Shown here piece by piece: positions 8,817-17,899 of a DNA stretch of 64,000 nt (positions are counted from its first letter, which is position 1; the number at the start of each line of letters is the position of its first letter). The DNA is from Sinorhizobium glycinis (lineage in GTDB: Bacteria > Pseudomonadota > Alphaproteobacteria > Rhizobiales > Rhizobiaceae): contig NZ_LPUX01000061.1 of assembly GCF_001651865.1 (NCBI RefSeq), forward strand, positions 434,001 to 498,000, read 5' to 3'. The notes under the pieces are model-generated. The model saw only the letters and a list, made by a program, of their open reading frames with translations. It was not told the origin of the DNA and did no database searches. A program made the translations under genes and the position numbers.

Positions 8817-9893
8817 GTGACGACTTTCAAACGACGTACATTGCTCTGCGCAGCGGTCGCGTTCGCCGCTTCTGTCGGCTTCCAGCCCGCGCTCGCCGCT
8901 GAGCCGGACTACAACGCCGTGTTTCCCGGCATTCTGATGAACAAGGACATAGAGCAGACCGGGCAAGAGATGAAGCCAGTAAAGAAGGACAACCGTCCTC
9001 TCAAGCTCGGCTTCCTGCCAACGGCGATGGACACCTACTATCAGCGCGTCCTGGCTGGTGTGAAGGAAGAGATCGACAAGCGCGGCGGTGCGGAAGCCAT
9101 CGAACTTCTCGTCCAGGCCCCAAGCAGCCAGTCGGCTACCGACGACCAGATCAGGGCCATGGAAGCCTGGATCAACGACGGCGTCGACGCGATCGCGGTC
9201 GCTCTCTACAACGAAGGCGCTCTGTTGCCGTCGATCCGTCGCGCCACGGAAGCCGGCATTCCGGTGTTTCTGTTCAACTCTCCGGTCGCGGACAACCCGT
9301 ACTACGTCAGCGACATCGGCTACGACCAGTCGGACGGCGGCCGCGCGCAGGCCCAGTGGCTCGTGGACACTTATGGCGACAAGGACGTCAAGATCGGCAT
9401 CCTCGAAGGCCTGCCGGGTCCGCACACCAGCCAGCGTATGAAGGGCTTCAACGAGATCATCTCGAAGCATCCGAACTTCAAGATCGTTGCTCAGCAGCCC
9501 GCCGGCTGGGTCCGCGCACAAGGTCTCTCGGTGACCGAGAACATGTTCACCGCGAACCCGGACATCGAAGTCCTTGTCGCGCTCTATGACGAGATGGCTC
9601 TCGGTGGACTGCAGGCCCTTAAGGCCAAGGGTCTGAACGGGAAGGTCGCCATCGTCGGCTATGAGAACATGAAGGAGGCGAACGCCGCCATCCTGACGGG
9701 CGACTTCTCCGCGACGGTCGACACCGGAGCCAAGGAAGAGGGGCGCAACGTCGTGCGCGCCGTCGACGAGTTCCTGATGAAGGGAAATCCCCTTCCGAAG
9801 AAGATCTTCGTCGCCCCCAAGGTCTACGACGCCAAGAACATCAAGACGTTCGACCAGACCGACTACGACTACGTCCCCCAGCAGAAGATGTGA
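8817..9893 (+). CDS. Sugar ABC transporter periplasmic binding protein (second system)
   Basis: 358 residues. The GTG at 8817 is chosen because it follows AAGGGAGGACCTC and gives a proper signal peptide (KRRTLLCAAVAFAASVGF, cleavage near ALAA/EPD). An in-frame upstream extension to 8670 overlaps the cupin gene and would bury the signal peptide. The mature protein is an RbsB-like type I binding protein with LGFLPTAMDTYYQ, VDAIAVALYNEGAL and VLVALYDEMALGG motifs. It feeds the ATPase and permease encoded next. Its sequence differs clearly from the binding protein at 3.1 kb, so the two systems probably have different ligands. Confidence 0.9.
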   Translation: MTTFKRRTLLCAAVAFAASVGFQPALAAEPDYNAVFPGILMNKDIEQTGQEMKPVKKDNRPLKLGFLPTAMDTYYQRVLAGVKEEIDKRGGAEAIELLVQAPSSQSATDDQIRAMEAWINDGVDAIAVALYNEGALLPSIRRATEAGIPVFLFNSPVADNPYYVSDIGYDQSDGGRAQAQWLVDTYGDKDVKIGILEGLPGPHTSQRMKGFNEIISKHPNFKIVAQQPAGWVRAQGLSVTENMFTANPDIEVLVALYDEMALGGLQALKAKGLNGKVAIVGYENMKEANAAILTGDFSATVDTGAKEEGRNVVRAVDEFLMKGNPLPKKIFVAPKVYDAKNIKTFDQTDYDYVPQQKM

Positions 9894-9900
9894 GGACGTT

Positions 9901-9922
9901 GCGGCCCTCTCCGGAGGGCCGC
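9901..9922 (+). terminator. Intercistronic hairpin after binding-protein gene
   Basis: Nine-base perfect stem (GCGGCCCTC / GAGGGCCGC) with a TCCG loop, starting 8 bases after the binding-protein stop and ending 19 bases before the ATPase start. It has no T-run. It probably stabilises the upstream message. Confidence 0.65.
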
Positions 9923-9941
9923 GCACCCGGAGGAGATTTAA

Positions 9942-11477
9942 ATGGCCAACAGTCCGCTTCTCGAAATGAAGGGCATAGGCAAGCGCTTCGGCAACATGGT
10001 CGCTCTGCAGGGAATCGACCTGGCGCTCAACGGCGGCGAAGTCTTGGGCTTGGTCGGTGAAAACGGCGCCGGCAAATCCACGCTGATGAAAATTCTCGCG
10101 GGCGCTTATTCACGCGACGGCGGCACGATCGCCGTCCGAGGAAAGGAAATTGAGCTCGACAGCCCGAAGGCCGGAGCCGACGCCGGCATTGCGATCATCT
10201 ACCAGGAACTCAGCCTGTTCCCCGACTTCGACTCGGCCGAGAACATTTTCGCGGGACGCGAGTTGCGGCGCAGCGGCTTCTCGCTCGCCCCGCTGAGCCA
10301 CGGGCAGATGCGCAGGGAAGCGCGCCGGCTTCTTTCCAAAGAGCTTGGCGTGGAGGTCGCCATCGACCGTCCGGTCCGGGAACTGAGCCTTTCCGACCGC
10401 CAGATGATCGAGATCGCCAAGGCGCTGAACAGCAACGCCGACATCATCATCATGGACGAGCCGACCGAGGCGCTCGAGGAGGTCGAACGCAGACAGCTTT
10501 TCGCCATCATCAAGCGTCTGCAGGCTGCCGGAAAGGCCATCATCTACGTTTCGCACCGGATCAAGGAACTGCTCGGCATCTGCAGCCGCGTAATGGTGCT
10601 TCGCGACGGCCGCACGGTGGCCGACCTTCCGGTCGCCGACCTCGACGTCGACAAAGTCGTCGCCGCGATGATCGGCGGTGCCCTTTCCAAACAGTTTCCT
10701 CCCCGCGTCCCTCCGAGGTCCGATCCCTCGGTGGAAGTGCGCGGCCTGTCGAGAGCGGGAGCTTTCGACGACATCTCCTTTTCGCTTGCGAAGGGAGAGA
10801 TTTTTGGGATCGCTGGCCTGGAGGGCTCGGGCAAGAGCGCGCTTCTCCGAGCCCTGTTCGGCCAGCGGGCTTATGAACGCGGTACCGTGAAGGTCGACGG
10901 CAAGGATGTCCAGCTGACGGACATCACCGACGCCATCAGAGAGCGCTTCGCATTTCTGCCCGCCGAACGGAAGGTCGAGGGCATCTTCCCCGAGCATTCA
11001 GTCGGATGGAATCTATCGATCGCCAACTTGGGCGTCCTCGGGAAGATCACCCTGCGGCCCTCCAAGGAGAAGGAAGTCGCGGCGAGCTACATCTCGAAAC
11101 TCGGCGTGAAGTGCGACGGGCCGCAGGCGGAGATCAGCTCTCTCAGCGGTGGCAACCAACAGAAGGTCATGCTGGCTCGTTGGCTGCTCACCCAACCCAA
11201 GGTGCTCCTGCTCGAGGAGCCGACGCGAGGCGTCGACGTCCGCGCCAAATCCGAGGTCTACGCCTTGGTTCAGGCCGCCGCCCAGGACGGGTGCACCGTC
11301 ATCGTGGTGTCGGCCGACAATGCCGAGTTGCTCGGCCTTTGCCACCGCGTCGCGGTGATGTTCGAAGGCAAAATCACAACGGTGGTCGATGCCGCCACAT
11401 CCAAGGAAGAGACGTTGGCGCTCCATTCGGTGAGGCCTCCGGAAACCCTTCATCCAGTGGGAGGAATCAATGGCTGA
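9942..11477 (+). CDS. Sugar ABC transporter ATPase, two cassettes (RbsA family, second system)
   Basis: 511 residues, with the RbsA-like double cassette. The first domain has GENGAGKST, LSLSDRQ and IMDEPTEAL; the second has a degenerate Walker A (GLEGSGKSA), LSGGNQQK and LLEEPTRGVD. Asp to Glu in the second Walker B (LLEEP) is compatible with the usual inactive second site. A strong ribosome site (CCCGGAGGAGATTTAA) precedes the ATG. The gene overlaps the permease gene by 8 bases. Confidence 0.94.
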   Translation: MANSPLLEMKGIGKRFGNMVALQGIDLALNGGEVLGLVGENGAGKSTLMKILAGAYSRDGGTIAVRGKEIELDSPKAGADAGIAIIYQELSLFPDFDSAENIFAGRELRRSGFSLAPLSHGQMRREARRLLSKELGVEVAIDRPVRELSLSDRQMIEIAKALNSNADIIIMDEPTEALEEVERRQLFAIIKRLQAAGKAIIYVSHRIKELLGICSRVMVLRDGRTVADLPVADLDVDKVVAAMIGGALSKQFPPRVPPRSDPSVEVRGLSRAGAFDDISFSLAKGEIFGIAGLEGSGKSALLRALFGQRAYERGTVKVDGKDVQLTDITDAIRERFAFLPAERKVEGIFPEHSVGWNLSIANLGVLGKITLRPSKEKEVAASYISKLGVKCDGPQAEISSLSGGNQQKVMLARWLLTQPKVLLLEEPTRGVDVRAKSEVYALVQAAAQDGCTVIVVSADNAELLGLCHRVAVMFEGKITTVVDAATSKEETLALHSVRPPETLHPVGGING

Positions 11478-12444
11478 AGTTGCAGTCACGCGTCCACGGC
11501 ACGCCTTCAAGTTTGGCCTCGCCAGCGGCAACGCGGGTGTCTATATAGCATTCGTCGTGTTGCTCATCGCGCTTGGCTTGGCGGCCCCGCGGTTCTTCAC
11601 GGTCGGGAACCTGACGGACGTGTTGAGGCAGGCGGTGCCGATCGCCGTCATCGCGTTCGGCGCGACGTTCGTCATCGGGATGCGCGGCATCGACCTGTCG
11701 GTCGGCTCCACGCTTGCGCTTACCGGACTCGTTACCGCGAACCTCCTGGTTCTCGGATATTCGGTGCCCGTAGCCTGCCTCGCGGGTCTCGCTCTGGGCG
11801 CGTTCATAGGAGTCATCAACGGACTTCTTATCACGAAAATCGGTATCACGGACTTCATAGCCACGATGGCCATAATGGTGGTCAGCCGCGGCGTCGTGAT
11901 GGTTTACACGCAAGGCATACCGATCACTGGCGCATCCGATCCGGCGTTCCGAATGATCGGCCAGAGTTATTTGGCCGGGGTCCCGGTTCCGGTGGTCCTA
12001 ACCGTCATCGTGTTCGCAGCCGCCTTCTATCTTCTTTACTACACCCGTTTCGGCCGCTTCGTGCTGTCCATCGGTAGCAATCCCGACGCCGCCCGTCTCG
12101 TCGGTATCCCGACCGACAAGGTCAAGATCGCGGTCTATGTGTTGGCCGGAGTGTTGTCCGCCTTCGCCGGGATCATGCTGACCTCGCGACTTGAGTCCGC
12201 GATGCCGGAAGCCGGGCAAGGCTATGAGCTGGACGTCATCGCCGCGGTGGTGATCGGTGGAACCGGACTGTCGGGCGGCAGGGCCACGCTGTTCGGAACC
12301 GTTGTAGGCGCGGTGCTTATGGCGGTGGTTCGCAACGGGCTCAATCTGCTCAATGTGAACACGTTCTGGCACCAGGTCGTCATCGGCACCATCATTCTTG
12401 TCGCCGTCACCGCCGACCGCTTCAACCGCAGCCGCAAGACGTGA
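11470..12444 (+). CDS. Sugar ABC transporter permease (RbsC family, second system)
   Basis: 324 residues with repeated long hydrophobic segments. The RbsC signature GMRGIDLSVGSTLAL near residue 75 and the late AAVVIGGTGLSGGRATL loop are present. Together with the two upstream genes it completes a ribose-type importer. It is followed 10 bases later by the AraD-type epimerase, so uptake and catabolism are co-transcribed. Confidence 0.93.
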   Translation: MAEVAVTRPRHAFKFGLASGNAGVYIAFVVLLIALGLAAPRFFTVGNLTDVLRQAVPIAVIAFGATFVIGMRGIDLSVGSTLALTGLVTANLLVLGYSVPVACLAGLALGAFIGVINGLLITKIGITDFIATMAIMVVSRGVVMVYTQGIPITGASDPAFRMIGQSYLAGVPVPVVLTVIVFAAAFYLLYYTRFGRFVLSIGSNPDAARLVGIPTDKVKIAVYVLAGVLSAFAGIMLTSRLESAMPEAGQGYELDVIAAVVIGGTGLSGGRATLFGTVVGAVLMAVVRNGLNLLNVNTFWHQVVIGTIILVAVTADRFNRSRKT

Positions 12445-12454
12445 GGGGGCGACC

Positions 12455-13165
12455 GTGAAGCACTCAGCACTGCGTCAAGCCGTCCTGGACGCGAACTTCA
12501 AACTCTACGAGAGCGGCCTCGTCATCTCGACCTTCGGCAACGTGAGCGCCATCGATCGCGCCAATGGAGTGGTCGCCATCAAACCCAGCGGCGTCTCATA
12601 CAAGGCCATGGAAACGGGCGACATCGTCATCACCGATCTCGACGGCCGCGTTGTAGACGGTGACTTGCGCCCTTCTAGCGACCTCGACACGCACATCGAG
12701 CTCTACAAGAGCTTCCCGACGATCGGCGCGGTAGTCCATACGCACTCGTACTTCGCGACAGCTTGGGCGCAGTCCGGTCAGCCGATCCCGGTGATGGGCA
12801 CGACTCACGCCGACTACTTCAACGGAACCATCCCGGTGACGCGTCAGCTGACTGACTGCGAAATCCGAGACGACTACGTGCGAAACACTGGCAGGGTGAT
12901 CGCCGAGGCGCTCGGGAACCGCGACCCGCTGTCGATTCCTGCCGCTCTCGTCAACGACCATGGCCCCTTCTGCTGGGGCAAGGACGCGGCCGACGCGGTC
13001 CACAACGCCGAGATGCTCGAGGCGGTGGCCAAGATCGCGCTCCATTCGCGCCAGATCAGCTTGGAGAGCCCCGAAATTTCGACGGCTCTGCTCGATCGGC
13101 ACTTTCAACGAAAGCACGGTAGCTCGGCGACCTACGGACAGACCGAGCGATCAAAACAGGTATGA
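12455..13165 (+). CDS. araD: L-ribulose-5-phosphate 4-epimerase (AraD family, class II aldolase fold)
   Basis: 236 residues. The zinc-site and substrate motifs of AraD are clear: GNVSAID, VVHTHSYFATAWAQ, GTTHADYF, PVTRQ, NDHGPFCWGKDA and the C-terminal LLDRHFQRKHG. AraD interconverts L-ribulose 5-phosphate and D-xylulose 5-phosphate. The GTG at 12455 is preferred because GAGGGGGC lies just upstream; the in-frame extension to 12398 would overlap the permease. Its stop overlaps the kinase start (ATGA). Other class II aldolases such as FucA are less similar in these motifs. Confidence 0.88.
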   Translation: MKHSALRQAVLDANFKLYESGLVISTFGNVSAIDRANGVVAIKPSGVSYKAMETGDIVITDLDGRVVDGDLRPSSDLDTHIELYKSFPTIGAVVHTHSYFATAWAQSGQPIPVMGTTHADYFNGTIPVTRQLTDCEIRDDYVRNTGRVIAEALGNRDPLSIPAALVNDHGPFCWGKDAADAVHNAEMLEAVAKIALHSRQISLESPEISTALLDRHFQRKHGSSATYGQTERSKQV

Positions 13166-14784
13166 CGATGTCGATAGTAGCTGGCGTTGATTTCGGAACT
13201 TTGAGCGTTCGGGTGACCTTGGCGGACACTCTGACCGGGCCGCTTGGCACGGCGATAGCCGAATACCCTCTTCGACGGACGCGGTCCGACCCCGATCTGG
13301 CGACACAGGCGCACGCCGACCACATGGACGGCCTCGTGCTCGCCATGGAGCGGGCGATCAAGGAGTGCGGCGTCGATCCAAAGGCCGTACGGGCCATAGC
13401 AGTGGATACGACAGGTTCTTCCGTGATCCCGGTCGACAGGAACCTCAATCCTTTGAGCGACTATTACCTCTGGTGTGACCACCGGGCGAAGTCCGAGGCG
13501 GAGGAGATCACCGCCATGGCGCACGAGACCCATCTCGAGGCGATCGAGTGGTGTGGCGGCACCTATTCCCACGAGTGGGGTTTCGCCAAGCTCCTTCATT
13601 GGCTCCGGCACAATCCAAACCTCCGGGGCCGCTTCGGCACCGCGCTCGAGCATTGCGACATGGCGGCGGCAGTGCTCACCGGGGTGACCGACAGCTCCGC
13701 GGTCGTCCGCAGCGTCTGCGCGATGGGGCACAAGTGGATGTGGAACCCGAAGTGGGGCGGTTTGCCCTCGCAAGCTTTCCTCTCGCGTGTCGATCCGCTC
13801 TTCGATGGCGTCAGGGAGAAAATCGGAGGCACGTACCAGACCTCCGCCAAGGTTGCTGGGGGTCTCAGCTCAGAGTGGGCCGCGAAGCTCGGTTTGCAGG
13901 AGGGCATCCCGGTCCCGGTGGGAGCCTTCGACGCGCACTGGGACGCAATCGGAGCGGGTTGTCGACTGGGCGATGTGGTGAACGTTATCGGCACGTCCAC
14001 ATGCATCATCGCGGTGAGCGAGCGCGTCAAGTTAATTCCGGGCGTCTGCGGCGTTGTGCCGGGGAGTGCCCATCCCGGTCTCGTGGGAGTCGAGGCGGGT
14101 CTCTCGGCGACCGGCGACATTTTCGACGCGATCGCCCGCCGGGCCTCCACCACGGTCTCGAAATTGTCCGAAGGCCTGGAGACGATCGAGGGCGGCAAGA
14201 CAGGGCTGATGCGCTTCTCGTGGGACAACGGGGATCGAACCGTGCTGGTGCGTTCCGATCTTGGCGGCATGACCATTGGTTGGCACCTCGGCCACACCGC
14301 ACAGGACGAACTTTATGCGGCGATCGAGGGAACGGCGTTTCACACGCGAATCATATTGGAGCGTATGGAACAGCATGGCGTCCCTGTGAACAGAGTGATT
14401 AATGGCGGCGGCGTTCCCCAGAAGAACCCCGTGCTCAATCAGATTTATGCGAACGTCCTGGGGAAGCCAATCTTAGTTCCTGACGGCCTTCCCACCGGCC
14501 TTGGGTCGGGCATCTTCGCTAGCCTCGCGTCGAAGGACCACGCCACCATAGAGGCCGCGCAGGCGGCGATGTGCGTGGGTTTCAAGAAATTCGACCCCGA
14601 TCCGTCGACGCGTTCCCGGTATGAGATGCTCTACCAGCTCTACAAACAGGTCTACATGGGCTTCGGCACGTCGAGTCTGGGCGATTTCTCACAGGTTCTC
14701 GGAGACATCAAGCGCATCGCGGCCGGAGAGGCCGTACGGTCCGACGTCGGCCACCGCGTGCCTCGGAAAGTCGCTTCGCTATGA
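13162..14784 (+). CDS. araB: Ribulokinase (AraB type, FGGY kinase family)
   Basis: 540 residues, close to the AraB length. It opens with GVDFGTLSVRV (phosphate-binding loop), then VDTTGSS and LWCDHRA, a GAFDAHWDAIGAG motif, NVIGTSTC, and the C-terminal ATP-site segment INGGGVPQKNPVLNQ. Ribulokinases phosphorylate L- or D-ribulose at O5. Translation is coupled to araD by a 4-base overlap. With araD it takes ribulose to D-xylulose 5-phosphate. There is no araA in the window, so ribulose must be imported directly or made from a polyol. Confidence 0.88.
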   Translation: MTMSIVAGVDFGTLSVRVTLADTLTGPLGTAIAEYPLRRTRSDPDLATQAHADHMDGLVLAMERAIKECGVDPKAVRAIAVDTTGSSVIPVDRNLNPLSDYYLWCDHRAKSEAEEITAMAHETHLEAIEWCGGTYSHEWGFAKLLHWLRHNPNLRGRFGTALEHCDMAAAVLTGVTDSSAVVRSVCAMGHKWMWNPKWGGLPSQAFLSRVDPLFDGVREKIGGTYQTSAKVAGGLSSEWAAKLGLQEGIPVPVGAFDAHWDAIGAGCRLGDVVNVIGTSTCIIAVSERVKLIPGVCGVVPGSAHPGLVGVEAGLSATGDIFDAIARRASTTVSKLSEGLETIEGGKTGLMRFSWDNGDRTVLVRSDLGGMTIGWHLGHTAQDELYAAIEGTAFHTRIILERMEQHGVPVNRVINGGGVPQKNPVLNQIYANVLGKPILVPDGLPTGLGSGIFASLASKDHATIEAAQAAMCVGFKKFDPDPSTRSRYEMLYQLYKQVYMGFGTSSLGDFSQVLGDIKRIAAGEAVRSDVGHRVPRKVASL

Positions 14785-14830
14785 ACCGGCCGCGTTTCGA
14801 CAAGGCCCGCTTTAAGGGATCGCAGGCGCC

Positions 14831-15784
14831 ATGACGTCGATTCCGTCCATCCGGGCCATCCTGTCCTTCGTTGCGGCGGGGAGGAGGGGTTCTTTCCTGG
14901 AGGCCGCGGCCCAGCTGCAGCTTACGCCGTCGGCCGTCAGCCATCAGATCAGGCTGATGGAAGAGGACCTCGGAGAAAAGCTCTTTCACCGCATCGGGCG
15001 GAACGTCACCCTCACCGAGATCGGCGAACGGTATCACCGTGACTTGTCCGAAGCGCTGTCGTTGATCGAGCGCGCCACCGACGAAGTTTCCAGGCGAAAC
15101 AGCGTCGACGTCCTGAGCGTCGGCTGCGCTCCGAGCCTGGCGTCGCTATGGCTGATGCCCCGACTTCCGCAATTCGAGTCGCTCCATCCCTCGCTCGAAA
15201 TCCGGCTGATTTCCTCATCGGAGCCAACCAAACTGAGCGACGGTTCCGTGGACGTCGACATTTGCTACGGCAGCGTGCCCCGTCTCGGCTCCATCGCGAC
15301 CGAGGAGTTTCCCCTCGAGACGATCGTGGTCGCGTGCGCTCCCGAGGTCGCGAACGGGGAGAGGCCGATACGGCGGCCTTCGGACCTCGTCGGCCATACG
15401 CTCATCAAGTCGGAGCAAACCCTCTATAGCTGGCGTCAATGGGCGAAGGATCACGGTCTCGAGATCGATCTGAACCGGGGATCGCGTTTCCGCGACGCGT
15501 TCATGTCGATCGCCACAGCGGTCGAGGGTCGCGGCGTCTGCTTGGAAAGCTATCGGTTGCTGCAGCGCGACGTCGAGAGGGGGAACCTCGTCCTTCCGTT
15601 CGGAATGACCGGACCCAATCTGCGTTGCCACACGCTCACTTATGTCAGGTCGCGGCTGAGGTCGCAAAAGGTGAGCGCCTTCAAGCAGTGGCTCGAGAGG
15701 GCTTGGCTCGAGGACGCCGCGGCTCTCGAGATGGGTTCACGAGCAGTTGGTGATCGTCACCAAGAGCGTCCCTTCGGGCTTTGA
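14831..15784 (+). CDS. LysR-family transcriptional regulator (GcvA-like)
   Basis: 317 residues. An N-terminal winged helix-turn-helix is seen in residues 5-65 (SFLEAAAQLQLTPSAVSHQI, then EEDLGEKLFHRIGRNVTLTE), followed by a periplasmic-binding-like effector domain. The C-terminal part resembles GcvA-type activators (WRQWAKDHGLE, GRGVCLESYRLL). It lies 46 bases after the kinase gene on the same strand and is the most likely regulator of the region 1 operons. Confidence 0.85.
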   Translation: MTSIPSIRAILSFVAAGRRGSFLEAAAQLQLTPSAVSHQIRLMEEDLGEKLFHRIGRNVTLTEIGERYHRDLSEALSLIERATDEVSRRNSVDVLSVGCAPSLASLWLMPRLPQFESLHPSLEIRLISSSEPTKLSDGSVDVDICYGSVPRLGSIATEEFPLETIVVACAPEVANGERPIRRPSDLVGHTLIKSEQTLYSWRQWAKDHGLEIDLNRGSRFRDAFMSIATAVEGRGVCLESYRLLQRDVERGNLVLPFGMTGPNLRCHTLTYVRSRLRSQKVSAFKQWLERAWLEDAAALEMGSRAVGDRHQERPFGL

Positions 15785-15819
15785 CATCCGAATCTCCGCC
15801 TGTCGCCGCCCTCGCGTTC

Positions 15820-15975
15820 TAGCTGGCAGTTTTCGGCCGCGCCGCGCTGTTTCTTATGATGAACTTGTGCGGCAGGATTTCGTTGCGCAGGGGGGTTCTA
15901 CCCTCGAGCTGGTCCACAATCATCTGCATTCTGGTTTGAATTCGCTCGATTAACGTTCCGGGGCGAAGCCATATT
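15820..15975 (-). pseudogene. LacI-family regulator remnant (C-terminal end only)
   Basis: On the minus strand a short frame ending at complement 15820-15822 reads ...GTLIERIQTRM, VDQLEGRTPLRNEILP and FIIRNSAARP. This matches the last 45 or so residues of LacI-type effector domains, where the dimer helix is followed by the LP..LvvR.St ending. An in-frame stop lies just upstream and no helix-turn-helix is nearby, so only a fragment survives. The rest of 15785-16100 has no convincing gene. Confidence 0.5.
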
Positions 15976-16100
15976 CAGATCAAAGCCTATTCAGATCGTC
16001 GAGAAAATCCACGCGGAGCGAGTGCTCCTGCGCAAGGGCCTTGGCGGCTCCTCTCAACGAAGTTCTTGACAGCCGTGAGGCTACCTGTTTCTTTGGATAA

Positions 16101-16118
16101 TGGTATGAGGTCATACCA
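16101..16118. promoter_or_regulatory. GntR-type operator upstream of the TRAP transporter
   Basis: TGGTATGAGGTCATACCA is a perfect palindrome with 8-base arms and a GG centre, 53 bases before the dctP start. It is the best-formed member of a motif found upstream of at least seven other units in this window. Confidence 0.8.
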
Positions 16119-16170
16119 TCAAAGCTCAAGAAGCCGAGGAGGGCGGAAGGAGCGCTAGAGGGAGGATTCT

Positions 16171-17268
16171 ATGAGAATTGGATCGCTTATTTGCGGTGGC
16201 ATTGCCGCGTTGATCGTCGCAATGACCACTTCGGCTCAGGCCGAGACGAGAACGCTACGCTTTCAATCGGCATATCCGGCATCCAGCACGATCTACATGT
16301 CCGCGGAGACGTGGGCGAAGCGCGTCGAAGAACTCTCGGGCGGCAGGCTGAAAATCGAATTCATGCCCGCGGGCACGATCGTCCCTGCATTCGAGGTGCT
16401 GGACGCGGTCAACAAAAACGTGATCGATGGCGGCCATTCCACTGTCGCTTATTGGGTCGGCAAACATAGGGCAGGAACACTCTTCGGCGACGCTGCCGGG
16501 GGGCCGTTCGGCATGGACATCCTCGACTACGTCGGCTGGCTTTACGAAGGAGGCGGTATTGAGCTTTACCGCGACTACTATCGCGTAGAGCTGAAGACCA
16601 ACATCGAAGTAATTCCGTCCGTCACGAGCGCAAATCAGGCGCTGGGATGGTTTGCACGCCCGGTTGAGAGTTGGGCGGACCTTAAAGGCCGCAAATGCCG
16701 CCAGACTGGCGTGACAGCTGAAGTTTTCGCCTCCTCGGGTATGTCTACGGTGAACATGCCCGGCGGCGAGATCGTCCCGGCAGGTGAGCGAGGTGTAATT
16801 GAATGCGCTGAATTCGTCGGCCCGGCAGAAGATATGGGCATCGGGTTCCAGACGATCTGGAAACATTTCTATCCGATGTCGACACACAATCCCGCGACGA
16901 TCGTCGATTTCCTTGTGAATGGTGACATCTGGAACTCGCTGGCTCCGGATCTCCAGGCTATCATGCAGGCTGCCGCGAGCGAAGCGACCCTGAGGTCGCA
17001 TATCCGGAAAGGCAAGCTCGACGCCGATGCGCTTGACAAGATGCGCAACGAAGACGGCGTGACCGTTCACCGTACGCCAGACGACGTTCTACAGAACATT
17101 CTCGCCTCTTGGGACGAAATCGCGAAGAAGGAAAGCGAGAACAACGCCTTCTTCAAGAAGGTATATGACTCCCAACGCGACTACGCGTCGAAAGTCGTCC
17201 CCGCAAAGCGGCTAATCCAGGCTCCCTACAACCTCGGTGCGGACCATTACTGGCCCGAAGCTAAGTAG
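16171..17268 (+). CDS. TRAP transporter solute-binding protein (DctP family)
   Basis: 365 residues with a signal peptide (MRIGSLICGGIAALIVAMTT, cleavage near AQA/ETR). DctP features include FQSAYPASS at the mature N-terminus, GGRLKIEFMPAG, the ligand-carboxylate region around GRKCRQTG, and GVIECAEFVGPAEDMG. TRAP binding proteins usually bind organic acids through a conserved Arg, so an acid sugar such as an aldonate is a sensible ligand; in this region apionate would fit. It is preceded by a palindromic GntR-type operator. Confidence 0.92.
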   Translation: MRIGSLICGGIAALIVAMTTSAQAETRTLRFQSAYPASSTIYMSAETWAKRVEELSGGRLKIEFMPAGTIVPAFEVLDAVNKNVIDGGHSTVAYWVGKHRAGTLFGDAAGGPFGMDILDYVGWLYEGGGIELYRDYYRVELKTNIEVIPSVTSANQALGWFARPVESWADLKGRKCRQTGVTAEVFASSGMSTVNMPGGEIVPAGERGVIECAEFVGPAEDMGIGFQTIWKHFYPMSTHNPATIVDFLVNGDIWNSLAPDLQAIMQAAASEATLRSHIRKGKLDADALDKMRNEDGVTVHRTPDDVLQNILASWDEIAKKESENNAFFKKVYDSQRDYASKVVPAKRLIQAPYNLGADHYWPEAK

Positions 17269-17275
17269 GATTTAC

Positions 17276-17298
17276 AAGGCGCGGCTAAGCCGCGCCTT
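17276..17298 (+). terminator. Intercistronic hairpin between dctP and dctQ
   Basis: AAGGCGCGGC / GCCGCGCCTT form a 10-base perfect stem with a TAA loop 8 bases after the dctP stop, followed by TCTTCTC. Partial termination here would make the binding protein in excess of the membrane subunits. Confidence 0.75.
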
Positions 17299-17323
17299 CT
17301 TCTCGATTGCCTGGAGATAATTC

Positions 17324-17887
17324 GTGAGCAAACCTGCACCCCCATTCTCGCCCGCGGCACTCAGGGCGATCAAAATCATCGATGGCTTCACCGAGAAGTT
17401 CGTGCTTCTCGTCGCTGTCCTCACTATGCCGTTGGTCCTGTCCAACACAGTGGAAGTCGTCTCGCGCTATCTATTTTCGTCTCCGACGATCTGGGCAGCT
17501 GACGCGACAGTGATGTCATATGGCGCGATGTTCATGCTCGGGTCATCATACGCCCTGCTGAAGGGCGCACATGTGAGAACCGACATATTCTGGGAAAGCT
17601 TCAGCGATAGAAAGAAGGGCGCGATCGACGCCGTCTGCTATGTCGCCCTGTTTCTTCCGGTGATGGCCATCATCTTCTATATGTCGCTGGACGACTTCCT
17701 CTACTCATACGAAATCAACGAGAAATCCACCCTGAGTCTATGGATGCCAGTTATCTGGCCGCTGCGAGGCGTCATCCCACTGACCGCGGTTCTTCTCTTT
17801 TTCCAGGGAATTTCGGAACTGCTCAAGTCACTGTTCGCAGTGACCACCGGGCGGGCGTTCGAGACTCACGAAAAGATCGAGATCTGA
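17324..17887 (+). CDS. TRAP transporter small membrane subunit (DctQ family)
   Basis: 187 residues with four predicted membrane segments (around residues 25-48, 62-85, 103-125 and 148-170). The DctQ-typical VVSRYLF motif follows the first segment, and KGAHVRTDIFW follows the second. It starts with GTG behind CTGGAGATAA and ends 12 bases before dctM. It pairs with DctM to form the transport channel. Confidence 0.9.
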   Translation: MSKPAPPFSPAALRAIKIIDGFTEKFVLLVAVLTMPLVLSNTVEVVSRYLFSSPTIWAADATVMSYGAMFMLGSSYALLKGAHVRTDIFWESFSDRKKGAIDAVCYVALFLPVMAIIFYMSLDDFLYSYEINEKSTLSLWMPVIWPLRGVIPLTAVLLFFQGISELLKSLFAVTTGRAFETHEKIEI

Positions 17888-17899
17888 GGGGTCAACACA

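Noticed and set aside
10110-10997. Long minus-strand frame opposite the second ABC ATPase
   Set aside because: Antisense shadow of a clear double-cassette ATPase; composition is unlike a protein gene.
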